A stretch of 64,000 bases of DNA from Roseiarcus sp963813195 (GTDB taxonomy: Bacteria > Pseudomonadota > Alphaproteobacteria > Rhizobiales > Beijerinckiaceae). The notes under the pieces are model-generated. The model did not search any database. It had not been told where the DNA came from and saw only the letters and a list, made by a program, of their open reading frames with translations. The stretch spans positions 88,611-152,610 of the forward strand of contig CAWEYC010000041.1 of assembly GCA_963813195.1 (NCBI GenBank), read 5' to 3'. Within the stretch, counting starts at the first letter, position 1. The number at the start of each line of letters is the position of its first letter. Made by a program: the position numbers and the translations under genes. Positions 27,285 through 36,093 of this stretch are shown here, in pieces.

Positions 27285-29842
27285 GCGGCGCTGTCGGGCG
27301 TCGCCGCCCGCTGGGCCCGCTTCCTGCGGCGCGGGCGGCGCGGCTGGGCGGGCGTCTTGACCAGCGGCGCGAGGGCGGCGAACGCCGTGGGCTCGGCGCC
27401 GGAGGGCCCCTTCGCCGCATTCGTCCGCCGCCGCCAAAGGCTCGGCTCGGCCGGATTTGGTTTGCCGACGCGCTCGAAGCCAAGCGCGCGAAGGATTTGC
27501 TCGCCCTGCCCCGCCTTCCACCCGAGGTCGGCGAGAAGCTGCGGCGTCAGCCGCACCGCTCCGGCCGCCTGCGGATCGGCGGCGCGCGCGAGCGCGTCGA
27601 GCCGCTCGAGCGATGCGACCGGCGCTGCGAACCCCGCGACCGCGCGCAGGCCCCGCAGCGACAGCGCCTCGGGCGGCGGCGGGGGATGTGGCAGCGCGGT
27701 CAACGCATCGAGCGCCGGCCGCCACCTGGGCCGCCCCAATTCGGCGAACACCGTCCCGAGCAGGCTCGCCGGGGGCGCGAGCAAAGCCGGAAGGTAAAGG
27801 TTGAAGGCGCCGAACCGCACGCCGAGCCCCTTGAGCGTGCGCCGTTCGTTGCGGCTCAAAGCGCGAAGCTGCGTCTCCGCTTTGCGCCGGTCCAGCACGC
27901 CGAATTGCTCAACGAGCTGATAGGCCACCCCGCGCGCGAGGCCTTTGAGCTGGCCGTCCGAAATCGCCGTCTTCAGGCGCTTGAGCACCCAAAGGCGTCT
28001 CGTGGCCTCCGCGGCGACGAACGCCTCGAGGCGGCGGACGGCGCGTTCGCGCGGCGCGTCGGCGCCGAACTCGCCGAAGAGGCGCACGCGCGGCGAAAAC
28101 GGGCCGCCGCCGACGATCTCGCCTGAGGGATGGCCGCGCCACACGACGACGCCGCCGGGCTCCATCGCGAAGGCCTCGTCGCCCTCGCTGGCGAGCTCGC
28201 CGAGCCGGCGCGCGACTTCCGGCGCGACGGCGCGCTCGACCGCGCCCCGCAGCGCCCGGTTCTCCAGCGCCGAAGCGCCGCGCTCGGGCTCGAAATTGAC
28301 CCCGGCGAGGCGGCCGACGACATGGCCCTCGACCGTCACGGCGCCATCGGCGCCGATGCCGCCGAGGATCGCCGCGCCGCCCTGGTTGAGGCTCCGCAGC
28401 AACGCGCTGGTGCGCCGGTCAATGAAGCGCTGCATCAGGCACTGATGCAGCGTGTCGGACAGACGGTCCTCCAGCGCGCGGGCGCTCGCCTGCCAGCCCT
28501 GGGGATCGGCGAGCCAGTCGGCGCGGTTGGCGACATAGGCGAGCGTGCGCACCCGCGCGAGCCGCGCCGACAGGGCGTCGATGTCGCCGTCGGTGCGGTC
28601 GAGCGCGGCGAACTGGCCCTGCATCCAGTCATCAGGGAGGCGCCGGTCGCGCTGCGTCAAATGCTCGAACATCATCCCGATCAGGCGCGTGTGCTCGTCC
28701 TGGGTCGTCTTGCGGAAGTCGGGTGTCTGGCAGACCTCCCACAGCCGGACGAGATTGGCCCGGTCGCGCGCGCGGCGGATCACCGTCTCGTCGGTCGCGA
28801 GCTGCCGCAAAGTCGTCTCGTCCTGGCTCTCCTCGGAAAGCTTCAGCCCTGGCGCCGGCGGCGGCGCGGCAAGCGAGCGCATGAGACCCTGCAGCGACCC
28901 GAAATCGAGCCGGGGATTGCGCCACTCGGCCGCTGCGACCGGCTGGAACACGTGGCCCTCGACGGCGGCGACGACGTCCGCGTCGAGGTCCGGGGCTTCG
29001 CCCGTGACGCCGAAGGTCCCATCCCTACGGTAGCGGCCGGCGCGGCCGGCGATCTGGCCGATCTCCTGGGGATGCAGCCAGCGCGAACGGCGCCCGTCGA
29101 ATTTGCGCAGGCCGGCGAAGGCGACATGGTCGACATCCATGTTCAGCCCCATGCCGATCGCGTCGGTGGCGACGAGAAAATCGACCTCGCCGGACTGGAA
29201 CAGCGCCACCTGGGCGTTGCGGGTGCGCGGCGACAGCGACCCCATCACCACCGCAGCGCCGCCGCGCTGGCGGCGGATCAGCTCGGCGATGCCGTAGACG
29301 GCTTCGGTGGAGAAGGCGACCACCGCGCTGCGGCGCGGCAGCCGGGTGAGCTTCTTGGGGCCGGCGTACGTCAACTGGGAGAAACGGTCGCGCGACTCGA
29401 TCTCGGCCCCGGGACACAGGCGCCGGATCAGCGGCGCGACGGTCGCGGCGCCCATCAACATGGTTTCGGCCTCGCCGCGCGCGTGCAGCAGCCGGTGCGT
29501 GAACACGTGGCCGCGTTCCGGGTCGGCGCAGAGCTGGATCTCGTCGATCGCGACGAATTCAACCTTGCGGTCGAGCGGCATCGCCTCGACGGTGCAGACG
29601 AAATATTGCGGCGAGGGCGGCGTGATCTTCTCCTCGCCGGTGATCAGCGCCACGCAGCGTGGGCCGCGCGCCTTGACGATCCGATCGTAGATTTCGCGCG
29701 CCAGCAGCCGGAGCGGCAGGCCGATCATCCCGGAGGAATATGCGAGCATGCGCTCCACTGCGAGATGCGTCTTGCCGGTATTGGTCGGGCCGAGGACGGC
29801 GCGCAGGCGCGAAGCGCCCCGACCGATGAAGGGAGCGCTCAT
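27281..29842 (-). CDS. Suv3-like ATP-dependent RNA helicase
   Basis: About 853 residues. Motif I is AVLGPTNTGKTHLAVERML, motif II is FVAIDEIQLCADPERGH (a DEIQ box, typical of Suv3), and motifs V-VI are FLVATDAIGMGLNMDVDHVA and EIGQIAGRAGRYRRDGTFG. The C-terminus is Ala/Arg-rich and basic (RRRKRAQRA). Suv3 helicases unwind RNA for degradation in mitochondria; bacterial homologues are less studied. ATG 29842 starts the conserved region. It overlaps the S4 gene by four bases. Confidence 0.9.
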   Translation of the reverse strand: MSAPFIGRGASRLRAVLGPTNTGKTHLAVERMLAYSSGMIGLPLRLLAREIYDRIVKARGPRCVALITGEEKITPPSPQYFVCTVEAMPLDRKVEFVAIDEIQLCADPERGHVFTHRLLHARGEAETMLMGAATVAPLIRRLCPGAEIESRDRFSQLTYAGPKKLTRLPRRSAVVAFSTEAVYGIAELIRRQRGGAAVVMGSLSPRTRNAQVALFQSGEVDFLVATDAIGMGLNMDVDHVAFAGLRKFDGRRSRWLHPQEIGQIAGRAGRYRRDGTFGVTGEAPDLDADVVAAVEGHVFQPVAAAEWRNPRLDFGSLQGLMRSLAAPPPAPGLKLSEESQDETTLRQLATDETVIRRARDRANLVRLWEVCQTPDFRKTTQDEHTRLIGMMFEHLTQRDRRLPDDWMQGQFAALDRTDGDIDALSARLARVRTLAYVANRADWLADPQGWQASARALEDRLSDTLHQCLMQRFIDRRTSALLRSLNQGGAAILGGIGADGAVTVEGHVVGRLAGVNFEPERGASALENRALRGAVERAVAPEVARRLGELASEGDEAFAMEPGGVVVWRGHPSGEIVGGGPFSPRVRLFGEFGADAPRERAVRRLEAFVAAEATRRLWVLKRLKTAISDGQLKGLARGVAYQLVEQFGVLDRRKAETQLRALSRNERRTLKGLGVRFGAFNLYLPALLAPPASLLGTVFAELGRPRWRPALDALTALPHPPPPPEALSLRGLRAVAGFAAPVASLERLDALARAADPQAAGAVRLTPQLLADLGWKAGQGEQILRALGFERVGKPNPAEPSLWRRRTNAAKGPSGAEPTAFAALAPLVKTPAQPRRPRRRKRAQRAATPDSAA

Positions 29843-30015
29843 GCAACACCAGATGGGGAATGCGGCGCCGCGCCGCAATGGCCGCCCCGGCCAGTCGCGG
29901 ATGTTGGCCTGGCGAAAAACGCGGGCTGCCGAGACATCGCATTGGGAAATAAACGCGATTCGCCCCAGGTGTCAAAGCGTCCCCCTGCGGGGCCAGGGAG
30001 CCCGAAGCCGCCGCC

Positions 30016-30249
30016 TTACTGCGGCGTCGCCTTGCGCTTGCCGCCCGCCGAACCCGGCGCGTGCAGGTGCGTCTCGATGTAATTGGCCGCTTGCCAATAA
30101 AGGCGGCTGTTCGCCTGGGAGCCGAGTTGCAGCGCGATGTCCGCCAGGTGCAACGCCTCTTCGCTAGCGCCGGCGCCGTGGCGTACGATCAGATCGATCG
30201 CGACGGCCCGGACTTCGTCCGAAGAGGGTCTCGACCAAGGCAGTTTCAC
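30016..30249 (-). CDS. Small conserved-looking hypothetical protein
   Basis: A 77-residue protein from GTG 30249, with GGAGGGG four bases upstream. It is mostly helical (SSDEVRAVAIDLIVRHGAGA, HLADIALQLGSQANSRLYWQ) with a basic tail, and has no signal or membrane segment. The reading frame extends far upstream, but without the coding character seen here. I recognise no family. It precedes the helicase gene on the same strand by about 170 bases. Confidence 0.55.
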   Translation of the reverse strand: MKLPWSRPSSDEVRAVAIDLIVRHGAGASEEALHLADIALQLGSQANSRLYWQAANYIETHLHAPGSAGGKRKATPQ

Positions 30250-30642
30250 GAAGCCCCTCCGCTCGCTCCCCAAAATCGATCTTGCGTCTCCACCGTTTTG
30301 GCGCATCCGACCCTCCGGCGACCCGAGCGGGAGCCGCCGCCTGGAAAGGATCGATGCGACGGGGTGAGCCCCAGGCGCGCCTGGGGCTCGGTACGCTTTT
30401 ACACTTACGCTTGACCTAGGGACACGCGCGCTCAGAGCATCGTTCAACAAGAGAGGCCCGTCCATCCCACCTTTTGGTCTACCGGCTAACACTAATGGGT
30501 GAGGCCAACCTCGTCCGGACCCCGGCGCCCGCCGCATCGCGGCAGAATTCTCACGCTCCAGCGGCCTCCCCACTCGCAAAATGGGCGAAATGCCATTATA
30601 GCCGCGTGCGCGAGGCCCAACCCGCCTCACACAGGAGCCTTC
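30250..30642. other. Intergenic, promoter region for the SurA-like gene
   Basis: About 390 bases with no gene I can support. An 11-base inverted pair (CCCAGGCGCGC / GCGCCTGGGG) at about 30370-30388 forms a small hairpin. The rest should include the promoter of the divergent pair of genes. Confidence 0.4.
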
Positions 30643-31542
30643 ATGAAAGCCATTCTGCAACCCCCGGCTCGCCGGTTCGCATTTTCCGCCGCCTCCGCCC
30701 TGGGCGCGGTTCTGCTGCTGGCGGGGATCGCACACGCGGAGCCGAAGGTCCTCGCCAAGGTGGACGGCGTTCCGATCACCGAGGACGACGTGAACGACGC
30801 GCTCCTCGACATTGGGCCCGGCCTTCCCCAGAAGCTCGAAGGCCCGGAGCGCCAAAAGTACGTGCTCGACTACCTCATTGACCTGAAGCTCGTCGCCAAA
30901 AAGGCAGAGGCCGACAAGCTCGACCAGGGCTCCGATTTCGCCCGCCGCCTCGCCTACTATCACGACAAGCTGGCGATGGAGTCCCTGCTCGGCGAGGTCG
31001 CCAAGTCGGCCACCACGGACGAAGCGGAGCACAAGGCCTACGACGAAGCGGCCAAGGCGCAGCCGCCGGTCGAGGAGATCCACGCCCGCCATATCCTGCT
31101 GCCGACCGAAGACGCGGCCAAGGCGGCGCTCGCGCGCATCAAGAAGGGCGAGGACTTCGCCAAGGTCGCGACCGAATTGTCGAAGGACCCCGCCGGCGAC
31201 GGCGGCGATCTCGGCTGGTTCACCAAGGACCGCATGGTCCCCGAATTCGCCGACGCCGCCTTCAAGCTCCAGCCCGGCCAGGTGTCGGAGCCGGTGAAGA
31301 GCCAGTTCGGCTGGCACATCATCAAGGTCGAAGGGCGACGCATGAAGACCTTCCCGCCCTTCGATCAGGTCAAGGATCAGGCAGCCCACTACGTCGCTCA
31401 GAAAGCGCAGAGCGACCTGATCGCCTCACTGCACCAGGGCGCGAAGATCGAGCGCATGGACGAGGATCAGAAGCCCGCCGCCGCGCCGACACCGGCGCCG
31501 ACGCCCGCGCCGACCGGCGACGCCAAGCCCAAGACGCCCTGA
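30643..31542 (+). CDS. Periplasmic peptidyl-prolyl isomerase, parvulin/SurA type
   Basis: A 299-residue foldase. A signal peptide (RRFAFSAASALGAVLLLAGI, cleavage after AHA) sends it to the periplasm. The chaperone-like N-domain (KVLAKVDGVPITEDDVNDAL) is followed by a parvulin domain at about 140-250: EEIHARHILLPTEDAAKAAL, DPAGDGGDLGWFTKDRMVPE, and SQFGWHIIKVEGRR. It ends in a Pro/Ala-rich tail (PTPAPTPAPTG). It helps outer-membrane and periplasmic proteins fold. A CAGGAG site lies just upstream of ATG 30643. A foldase next to argJ-mutT is a common alphaproteobacterial order. Confidence 0.92.
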   Translation: MKAILQPPARRFAFSAASALGAVLLLAGIAHAEPKVLAKVDGVPITEDDVNDALLDIGPGLPQKLEGPERQKYVLDYLIDLKLVAKKAEADKLDQGSDFARRLAYYHDKLAMESLLGEVAKSATTDEAEHKAYDEAAKAQPPVEEIHARHILLPTEDAAKAALARIKKGEDFAKVATELSKDPAGDGGDLGWFTKDRMVPEFADAAFKLQPGQVSEPVKSQFGWHIIKVEGRRMKTFPPFDQVKDQAAHYVAQKAQSDLIASLHQGAKIERMDEDQKPAAAPTPAPTPAPTGDAKPKTP

Positions 31543-31651
31543 TCAAAACCGGTACGACGGCCGGAAACGGCGACGCTCAGAGCGTGATCGACGAAGCCTT
31601 CGGGCTTTTCGCCGGTCACGCTCCTTCTTTCTCCACGAGGACCTTCGCCCG

Positions 31652-32899
31652 ATGGCCGCCGCAGCCCCGCTCTCTCCGCTTGCGCCCAAAAAGTATCCCG
31701 CCCTGCCCGAGATCGAGGGCGTTCGCTTCGCGACGATCGCGGCGGGCGTGCGCTACGCTGGCCGCACGGACGTGATGCTCGCGCTGTTCGATCGGCCGGC
31801 GCAGGTCGCCGGCGTCTTCACGCGCTCGAAGTGCCCATCGGCCCCCGTCGACTGGTGCCGCGCCAATCTTGAGAAGGGCGAGGCGCGCGCGCTGATCGTC
31901 AATTCGGGCAACGCCAACGCTTTCACCGGCGCTGTCGGCGCCAAAGCTGCGGCGAACGTCGCCCATGCGGCGAGCAAGGCGACCGGCGCGGCGCCGCATG
32001 AAATCTACATGGCCTCGACCGGCGTGATCGGCGAGCCGCTCGACGCCGGCAAGATCATCGACGCGTTCGACGCGCTGACCGACGCCGCGCGGCCTGACGG
32101 GCTGATGGACGCCGCCAAGGCGATCATGACGACCGACACTTTCCCCAAGGTCGCGACGGCGCGCGTAAAGCTTGGCGAGACGGAAGTGACCCTCAACGGC
32201 ATCGCCAAGGGCGCCGGCATGATCGCGCCGGACATGGCGACGATGCTGTCGTTCGTCTTCACTGACGCGCCGATCGCCGCCGCCCCGCTGCAGGCGCTGC
32301 TGAGCAAGTCGGTCAACCGTTCGTTCAACGCCATCACCGTCGACAGCGACACCTCGACCTCCGACACGTTGCTGCTGTTCGCGACCGGCGCCGCCGCCGC
32401 GCGTGGCGCGCCCGAGATCGACGATGCCGCCGACCCGCGCCTCGCCGCCTTCCGCCGCGCGCTCGACAAGCTGCTGCTCGACCTCGCTCAGCAGGTGGTG
32501 CGCGACGGCGAGGGCGCGCGCAAGTTCATCGAAGTCCGCGTCGCCGGCGCCGCCTCGCGAAAGGCCGCCAAGCGCATCGCGATGTCGATCGCCAATTCCC
32601 CGCTGGTCAAGACGGCGGTCGCGGGCGAAGACGCCAACTGGGGCCGCGTCGTGATGGCGGTCGGCAAGGCGGGCGAGAAGGCCGAACGCGACAAGCTCGA
32701 CATTTTCTTCGGCGACATCCGCGTCGCACACGCGGGCCTGCGCGACCCCGACTACGACGAGGCGGCGGCGTCCGCCTACATGAAGCGGCAGAAGATCGTC
32801 ATCAGCGCCCATCTCGGCGTCGGGACCGCCACCGCCAAGGTGTGGACCTGCGACCTGACGAAAGAATACGTCGCGATCAACGGCGACTACCGGTCGTGA
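31652..32899 (+). CDS. argJ: Bifunctional ornithine acetyltransferase / N-acetylglutamate synthase
   Basis: A 415-residue ArgJ. It moves the acetyl group from N-acetylornithine to glutamate in the cyclic arginine pathway. Family text: GVRFATIAAGVRYAGRTDVM, LIVNSGNANAFTGAVGAKAA, YMASTGVIGEPL. The autocleavage and catalytic threonine is Thr197 in the MATMLSF motif, which splits the precursor into alpha and beta chains. The gene overlaps mutT by four bases (GTGA). Decayed copies of its 3' part occur at 35440-35653. Confidence 0.96.
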   Translation: MAAAAPLSPLAPKKYPALPEIEGVRFATIAAGVRYAGRTDVMLALFDRPAQVAGVFTRSKCPSAPVDWCRANLEKGEARALIVNSGNANAFTGAVGAKAAANVAHAASKATGAAPHEIYMASTGVIGEPLDAGKIIDAFDALTDAARPDGLMDAAKAIMTTDTFPKVATARVKLGETEVTLNGIAKGAGMIAPDMATMLSFVFTDAPIAAAPLQALLSKSVNRSFNAITVDSDTSTSDTLLLFATGAAAARGAPEIDDAADPRLAAFRRALDKLLLDLAQQVVRDGEGARKFIEVRVAGAASRKAAKRIAMSIANSPLVKTAVAGEDANWGRVVMAVGKAGEKAERDKLDIFFGDIRVAHAGLRDPDYDEAAASAYMKRQKIVISAHLGVGTATAKVWTCDLTKEYVAINGDYRS

Positions 32900-33297
32900 G
32901 ACTGCTGCTGGTCGTCGCCGCGGCGCTGGTCGACGCCGACGATCGGGTGCTGATCGCGCAGCGCCCCGAGGGCAAAGCGCTCGCGGGCCTGTGGGAGTTT
33001 CCGGGCGGCAAGCTCGACCCGGACGAGCGGCCGGAAGAGGCGCTGATCCGCGAGTTGCGCGAGGAACTCGGCATCGCCGTCAAGCCGGCCTGCCTTGCGC
33101 CGCTGACCTTCGCCAGCCACGCCTACGACGACTTCCACCTGCTGATGCCGCTCTATGTCTGCCGGCGCTGGGAAGGCTTCGTGCAGCCGCGCGAAGGACA
33201 GGCGCTCAAATGGGTGCGCGCGAAGGAGTTGCGCGATTACCCCATGCCCCCGGCCGACGCGCCGCTGATCCCGCACCTGATCGACCTGCTGGGCTGA
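32896..33297 (+). CDS. mutT: 8-oxo-dGTP diphosphatase (Nudix hydrolase MutT)
   Basis: A 133-residue MutT that removes 8-oxo-dGTP from the nucleotide pool and so prevents A:T to C:G mutations. The Nudix box is complete: GKLDPDERPEEALIRELREE followed by LGI. The FPGG substrate loop precedes it, and the C-terminus reads YPMPPADAPLIPHLIDLLG. The start is GTG 32896, overlapping the argJ stop, which indicates translational coupling. Two decayed partial copies of its 3' end lie downstream at 34628-34757 and 35555-35653. Confidence 0.93.
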   Translation: MRLLLVVAAALVDADDRVLIAQRPEGKALAGLWEFPGGKLDPDERPEEALIRELREELGIAVKPACLAPLTFASHAYDDFHLLMPLYVCRRWEGFVQPREGQALKWVRAKELRDYPMPPADAPLIPHLIDLLG

Positions 33298-33605
33298 GGT
33301 CTGCCCTCGCGCGGCCGTCGGCGTCGATCGCCGATTGCTTGTCCGGCGCCGACATCGTCCGATCGCAGTCACCTTATTTTTTGTAAATTGTCATATAACC
33401 GTCATAATAGTGTCATGTGATCGATATGTCGGCGGAGATCATCGGGGCGTGTAGCGCTCCGGATGGGCCGGCAGCTCCATGCAATTGCTGGCGGCCCCGG
33501 TCGCGGCGGACAGCAACGCCGCAGAACTTGATTCGCCTCGGAAGGGGCTGGCCTCCGCCCCGAGTCCCTCCTCGCGAGTCGCGGCCACGTCGCCTGGAGG
33601 CGATC
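33298..33605. promoter_or_regulatory. AT-rich promoter block and leader of the first array gene
   Basis: About 300 bases with no gene. An AT-rich block at about 33371-33420 (TTTTTTGTAAATTGTCATAT, then AACCGTCATAATAGTGTCATG) stands out against the GC-rich surroundings and resembles the blocks before the second and third array genes. A hairpin (GGGGC...GCCCC, 33544-33561) lies about 45 bases before the start codon. Confidence 0.5.
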
Positions 33606-33857
33606 ATGAAACGCACCTACATCGCTATATGCGCCTTGATGTCACTTTACGGAGCGGCCATGGCTCAAGGCTGGCCCCCTTACCCTGTGAGCCGACAGGG
33701 GATCGCATGGGCCGACGAGGCGTCGCCCTCGCTCTATCCCGCCGACCGTTACGTCCGAAATGCAAACAATTGCGGGCCGGAATTGGTCCGGGCGGTCTGG
33801 GGCCGGTACGGCGAGCTTCTCGGCTACGCCTGCTACCGCAACCCGAACGGAAGCTGA
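33606..33857 (+). CDS. Secreted two-cysteine small protein, array copy 1
   Basis: An 83-residue protein. A signal peptide (MKRTYIAICALMSLYGAAMA) is followed by a mature chain of about 60 residues. The C-terminal module shared by all six copies is DRYVRNANNCGPELVRAVWG, then LLGYACYRNPNGS, with two cysteines likely to form one disulfide outside the cytoplasm. A GGAGGCGATC ribosome-binding sequence precedes ATG 33606. It follows argJ-mutT directly and looks like the founder position of the array. I know no function for the family. Confidence 0.8.
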   Translation: MKRTYIAICALMSLYGAAMAQGWPPYPVSRQGIAWADEASPSLYPADRYVRNANNCGPELVRAVWGRYGELLGYACYRNPNGS

Positions 33858-34061
33858 CCGCGCGTCGGTCGATTGGTCGAAACGCGACCTGAGGCCGCCG
33901 CGGTGCGCCTTCGCTGGCGGCGATGTCGGGGGATGACCGACGGTCTCGAGATTGCTGCGCTCCGTCCGCCCGAATCTGGCCCCGCGCATGTCGCCGGTTG
34001 GCATGCGCGGCAAGCGGTTGCTTATGCACGACTTGCGGCGAATATCGTCGAGTGACGAGGT

Positions 34062-34532
34062 CTATTTGGGTGAAAAGGATTCATCGCTGAACGGCGATGT
34101 CTCCAGCGGGGACAGCCTCGGCACTCTAATCGTTATGAAGCCAAGCCCGGCGGCTTCATGACAGGTGTTGCACGCCGCCGTAAGCCGACTATAGGCTTTC
34201 ACGAACCCGGCGCTGTCCTTCGCCCCGATCGCCCGCTCAACCTCGTCCGTCGGGGTCATCATCATCGTCATGTCAGCCTTGGGAAGGTTTGGATATAGCC
34301 TCCTCGCATCCCGAATCGTCGCTCTGATTTGGATCACTTCATAGTTTGCCAGTCCCCAGTTCCCCACTTCGCCCGCATACCATAACTTGAAGTGTCTCAA
34401 CTGAGTGGCGACCATGATGTCGGCGAGGCTCGGTTGGTATGGTTGTTGCAATGCTTCCGGCTGTTGCTCCGCAGCCAAAACCGGAAAGGATAGTCCCGTC
34501 GCCAGGACGAAAACGACCATGTGATGCTTCAT
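34062..34532 (-). CDS. Exported protein with one CxxCH haem motif
   Basis: A 156-residue protein. A signal peptide (MVVFVLATGLSFPVLAAEQQ) precedes a helical chain (SLADIMVATQLRHFKLWYAG, VGNWGLANYEVIQIRATIRD). It has a c-type haem-binding motif CNTCH near the C-terminus and then GLGFITIRVPRLSPLE. It is probably a small periplasmic monohaem cytochrome of the four-helix type. It is inserted between array copies 1 and 2 on the opposite strand. ATG 34532 starts the signal peptide; the frame extends upstream without support. Confidence 0.75.
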   Translation of the reverse strand: MKHHMVVFVLATGLSFPVLAAEQQPEALQQPYQPSLADIMVATQLRHFKLWYAGEVGNWGLANYEVIQIRATIRDARRLYPNLPKADMTMMMTPTDEVERAIGAKDSAGFVKAYSRLTAACNTCHEAAGLGFITIRVPRLSPLETSPFSDESFSPK

Positions 34533-34627
34533 TTCGGTTGCTCGCTCTTCCAGAATAATCTGGCGCCAACGATACCGCCCAAAATGCATTCTCGGAAAGC
34601 ACTTCATTGGTTGTCATGCGGCCGGAG

Positions 34628-34757
34628 CGCTGGGAAGGCTCGTGCGGCCGCGCAAAGGACCGGCGCCCACATGGGTGAGCGCGAAGGACTTGCGCGACTA
34701 TCCTATGCCCCGACCGACGCGCCGCGGATCCCGCACTTGATCGATCTGCTGGCCTGA
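34628..34757 (+). pseudogene. Decayed copy of the mutT 3' end
   Basis: This stretch aligns with the last about 130 bases of mutT (33166-33297): CGCTGGGAAGGCT, then GCGCGAAGGACTTGCGCGA, then GATCCCGCACTTGATCGA and CTGCTGG. It carries scattered substitutions and small deletions that break the frame. The translated tail PRIPHLIDLLA mirrors MutT's PLIPHLIDLLG. It marks the boundary of a duplicated segment. Confidence 0.75.
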
Positions 34758-34873
34758 GCGCCTCAACCGCGCCGTTGCGCCCAGCGGCCGGCGAACCACG
34801 ATTCCCAAGACCGCGCGGCGAGTTGCTCGGATCGGCGGCGTGGGGCGCCGGCTCGTGCTTCGCTTTGCCGCAC

Positions 34874-35060
34874 TTAAATTTATATTAGTTGTTACAAAAC
34901 CGTCATGGTCATATCATCGCACAGCCAATTATCGGTTGTCATCGGGTGTAACTCACACACGATCGTATTTATAGTAATTTCTGTACGGACGCACCAAGCC
35001 TCCGTATTTTAAGTCACGTGGCGGTACGCTCATTTATAGTAATATACACTAGACGATCGC
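34874..35060 (+). promoter_or_regulatory. AT-rich block before array copy 2
   Basis: An AT-rich stretch (TATATTAGTTGTTA at 34881-34894, later TATTTATAGTAATTTC) in an otherwise GC-rich region. It aligns over about 180 bases with 35737-35890 before copy 3, beginning in both with CGCACTTAA and including TACGGACGC and CCTCCGTATT. It is probably the promoter region duplicated with its gene. No regulator site can be named. Confidence 0.5.
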
Positions 35061-35081
35061 GATCGATTTACTGGTGTCGCT

Positions 35082-35099
35082 CTTGGGGCCTGCCCCGAG
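35082..35099 (+). promoter_or_regulatory. Leader hairpin of array copy 2
   Basis: CTTGGGGCCTGCCCCGAG forms a strong GC hairpin about 40 bases before the start codon of copy 2. Comparable hairpins occur before copies 1 (33544-33561) and 4 (36518-36535). Confidence 0.4.
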
Positions 35100-35140
35100 C
35101 CGCTCGTAAGCTAGTCGAATGAAGTCGTCAGGAGGCAATT

Positions 35141-35386
35141 ATGAGACGAATGTGTATCGCAGGATTTGCCGTGCTTTCGGTGTCTTCAGCGGCCTTGGCC
35201 CAAAGCGCATTCAATCCGATCAGCCACCGGGAGATCGAACGCGCCGCCGCCGCGTCGATGTCCCTCTACCCCGCCGACCATTACGTGCGGCACGCCAACA
35301 ATTGCGGACCCGACATGGCGCGGGCCGTCTGGGGACCGAACGGAGCTCTTCTCGGCTACGCCTGCTACATGAACTCAAACGGCTGA
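35141..35386 (+). CDS. Secreted two-cysteine small protein, array copy 2
   Basis: An 81-residue member of the array. Signal peptide MRRMCIAGFAVLSVSSAALA, then SMSLYPADHYVRHANNCGPD, then RAVWGPNGALLGYACYMNSN. An AGGAGG site lies six bases before ATG 35141. It is nearly identical in its C-terminal half to copy 4. A GC hairpin follows the stop (35409-35428). Confidence 0.82.
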   Translation: MRRMCIAGFAVLSVSSAALAQSAFNPISHREIERAAAASMSLYPADHYVRHANNCGPDMARAVWGPNGALLGYACYMNSNG

Positions 35387-35408
35387 ACCCGCCACAGGCG
35401 TCGAGGAC

Positions 35409-35428
35409 GGCGGCCCGGCTTGGCCGCC
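35409..35428 (+). terminator. Possible terminator hairpin after array copy 2
   Basis: GGCGGCC...GGCCGCC stem with a six-base loop, 22 bases after the stop codon. There is no T-run, so it may stabilise the 3' end rather than act as a classical terminator. The same structure follows copies 3 and 4. Confidence 0.4.
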
Positions 35429-35439
35429 TTCCCCCGCGC

Positions 35440-35653
35440 ACTCGGCGAGGTCCCTCTCGACCTCGCACCAGGCGGCGCGGGAGGGCGAGGGCGCTGGCAA
35501 ATTCATCGACGCCGCGGCCCGGCGCCGCTCATCTGCGCCAGTCCGGCCCACGACGCCGCGCGAAGGACAGCGCCCGCAAAGGATCTGCGCGACGATCCCA
35601 TGTCCCGGCGGGACGCGCCGCCGATCTCGCCTCCGACCGATCTCCTGGACTGA
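35440..35653 (+). pseudogene. Decayed argJ-mutT segment copy
   Basis: Bases 35455-35535 align with argJ around 32479-32560 (CTCGACCTCGC, GGCGAGGGCGC, then CAAATTCATCGA against CAAGTTCATCGA). Bases 35555-35653 align with the mutT 3' end (CGCGCGAAGGACAG, CTGCGCGACGATCCCATG, ending GACCGATCTCCTGGACTGA). The intervening argJ/mutT sequence is deleted. This is a second remnant of the segment that precedes array copy 1 in intact form. Confidence 0.65.
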
Positions 35654-35736
35654 ACATTTCGGCCGCGCGTTGCGCGAAGCGAACGATCGAGCGCCTAATT
35701 TCTTGGCGATGCCGGCTCCTCTGCTTCGTTTTGTCG

Positions 35737-35890
35737 CACTTAATTTTATATTAGTTGTTATATTACTGTCGCAGTCGCATATTGGCGTCACCAAAGATCG
35801 GTTGTCACCGACGCGAATTCGAACGCGATCATCGTCGAATAACTTCTATACGGACGCCTTGACCTCCGTATTGAAATTTTCCGACGCCAC
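35737..35890 (+). promoter_or_regulatory. AT-rich block before array copy 3
   Basis: Homologous to 34874-35060: the shared core TATATTAGTTGTTA is at 35747-35760, and further shared words (ATCGGTTGTCA, TACGGACGC, CTCCGTATT) keep the same order. It was probably duplicated with the gene and keeps promoter function. Confidence 0.5.
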
Positions 35891-36093
35891 GAGCGCTCGA
35901 CATCAAACGGCGACAACTCGATTTATTGGCAAACATCTTGGAGCTTGCTTCGAGACTGTCGACGACTGCTGGCAAGGAGGCGTTGGCTTTCGCGCGGCAT
36001 CGCAACACCGCTTCGTCTGGATCCGCATGGGAAGCACCCGACCTCGGCCAGAGGCCGCCCCAGCGTGTCGAACAAAGCCATCAGGAGGCAATT

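Noticed and set aside
28130..30082. A 650-residue plus-strand frame opposite the helicase
   Set aside because: Antisense shadow; the helicase motifs on the minus strand are complete.
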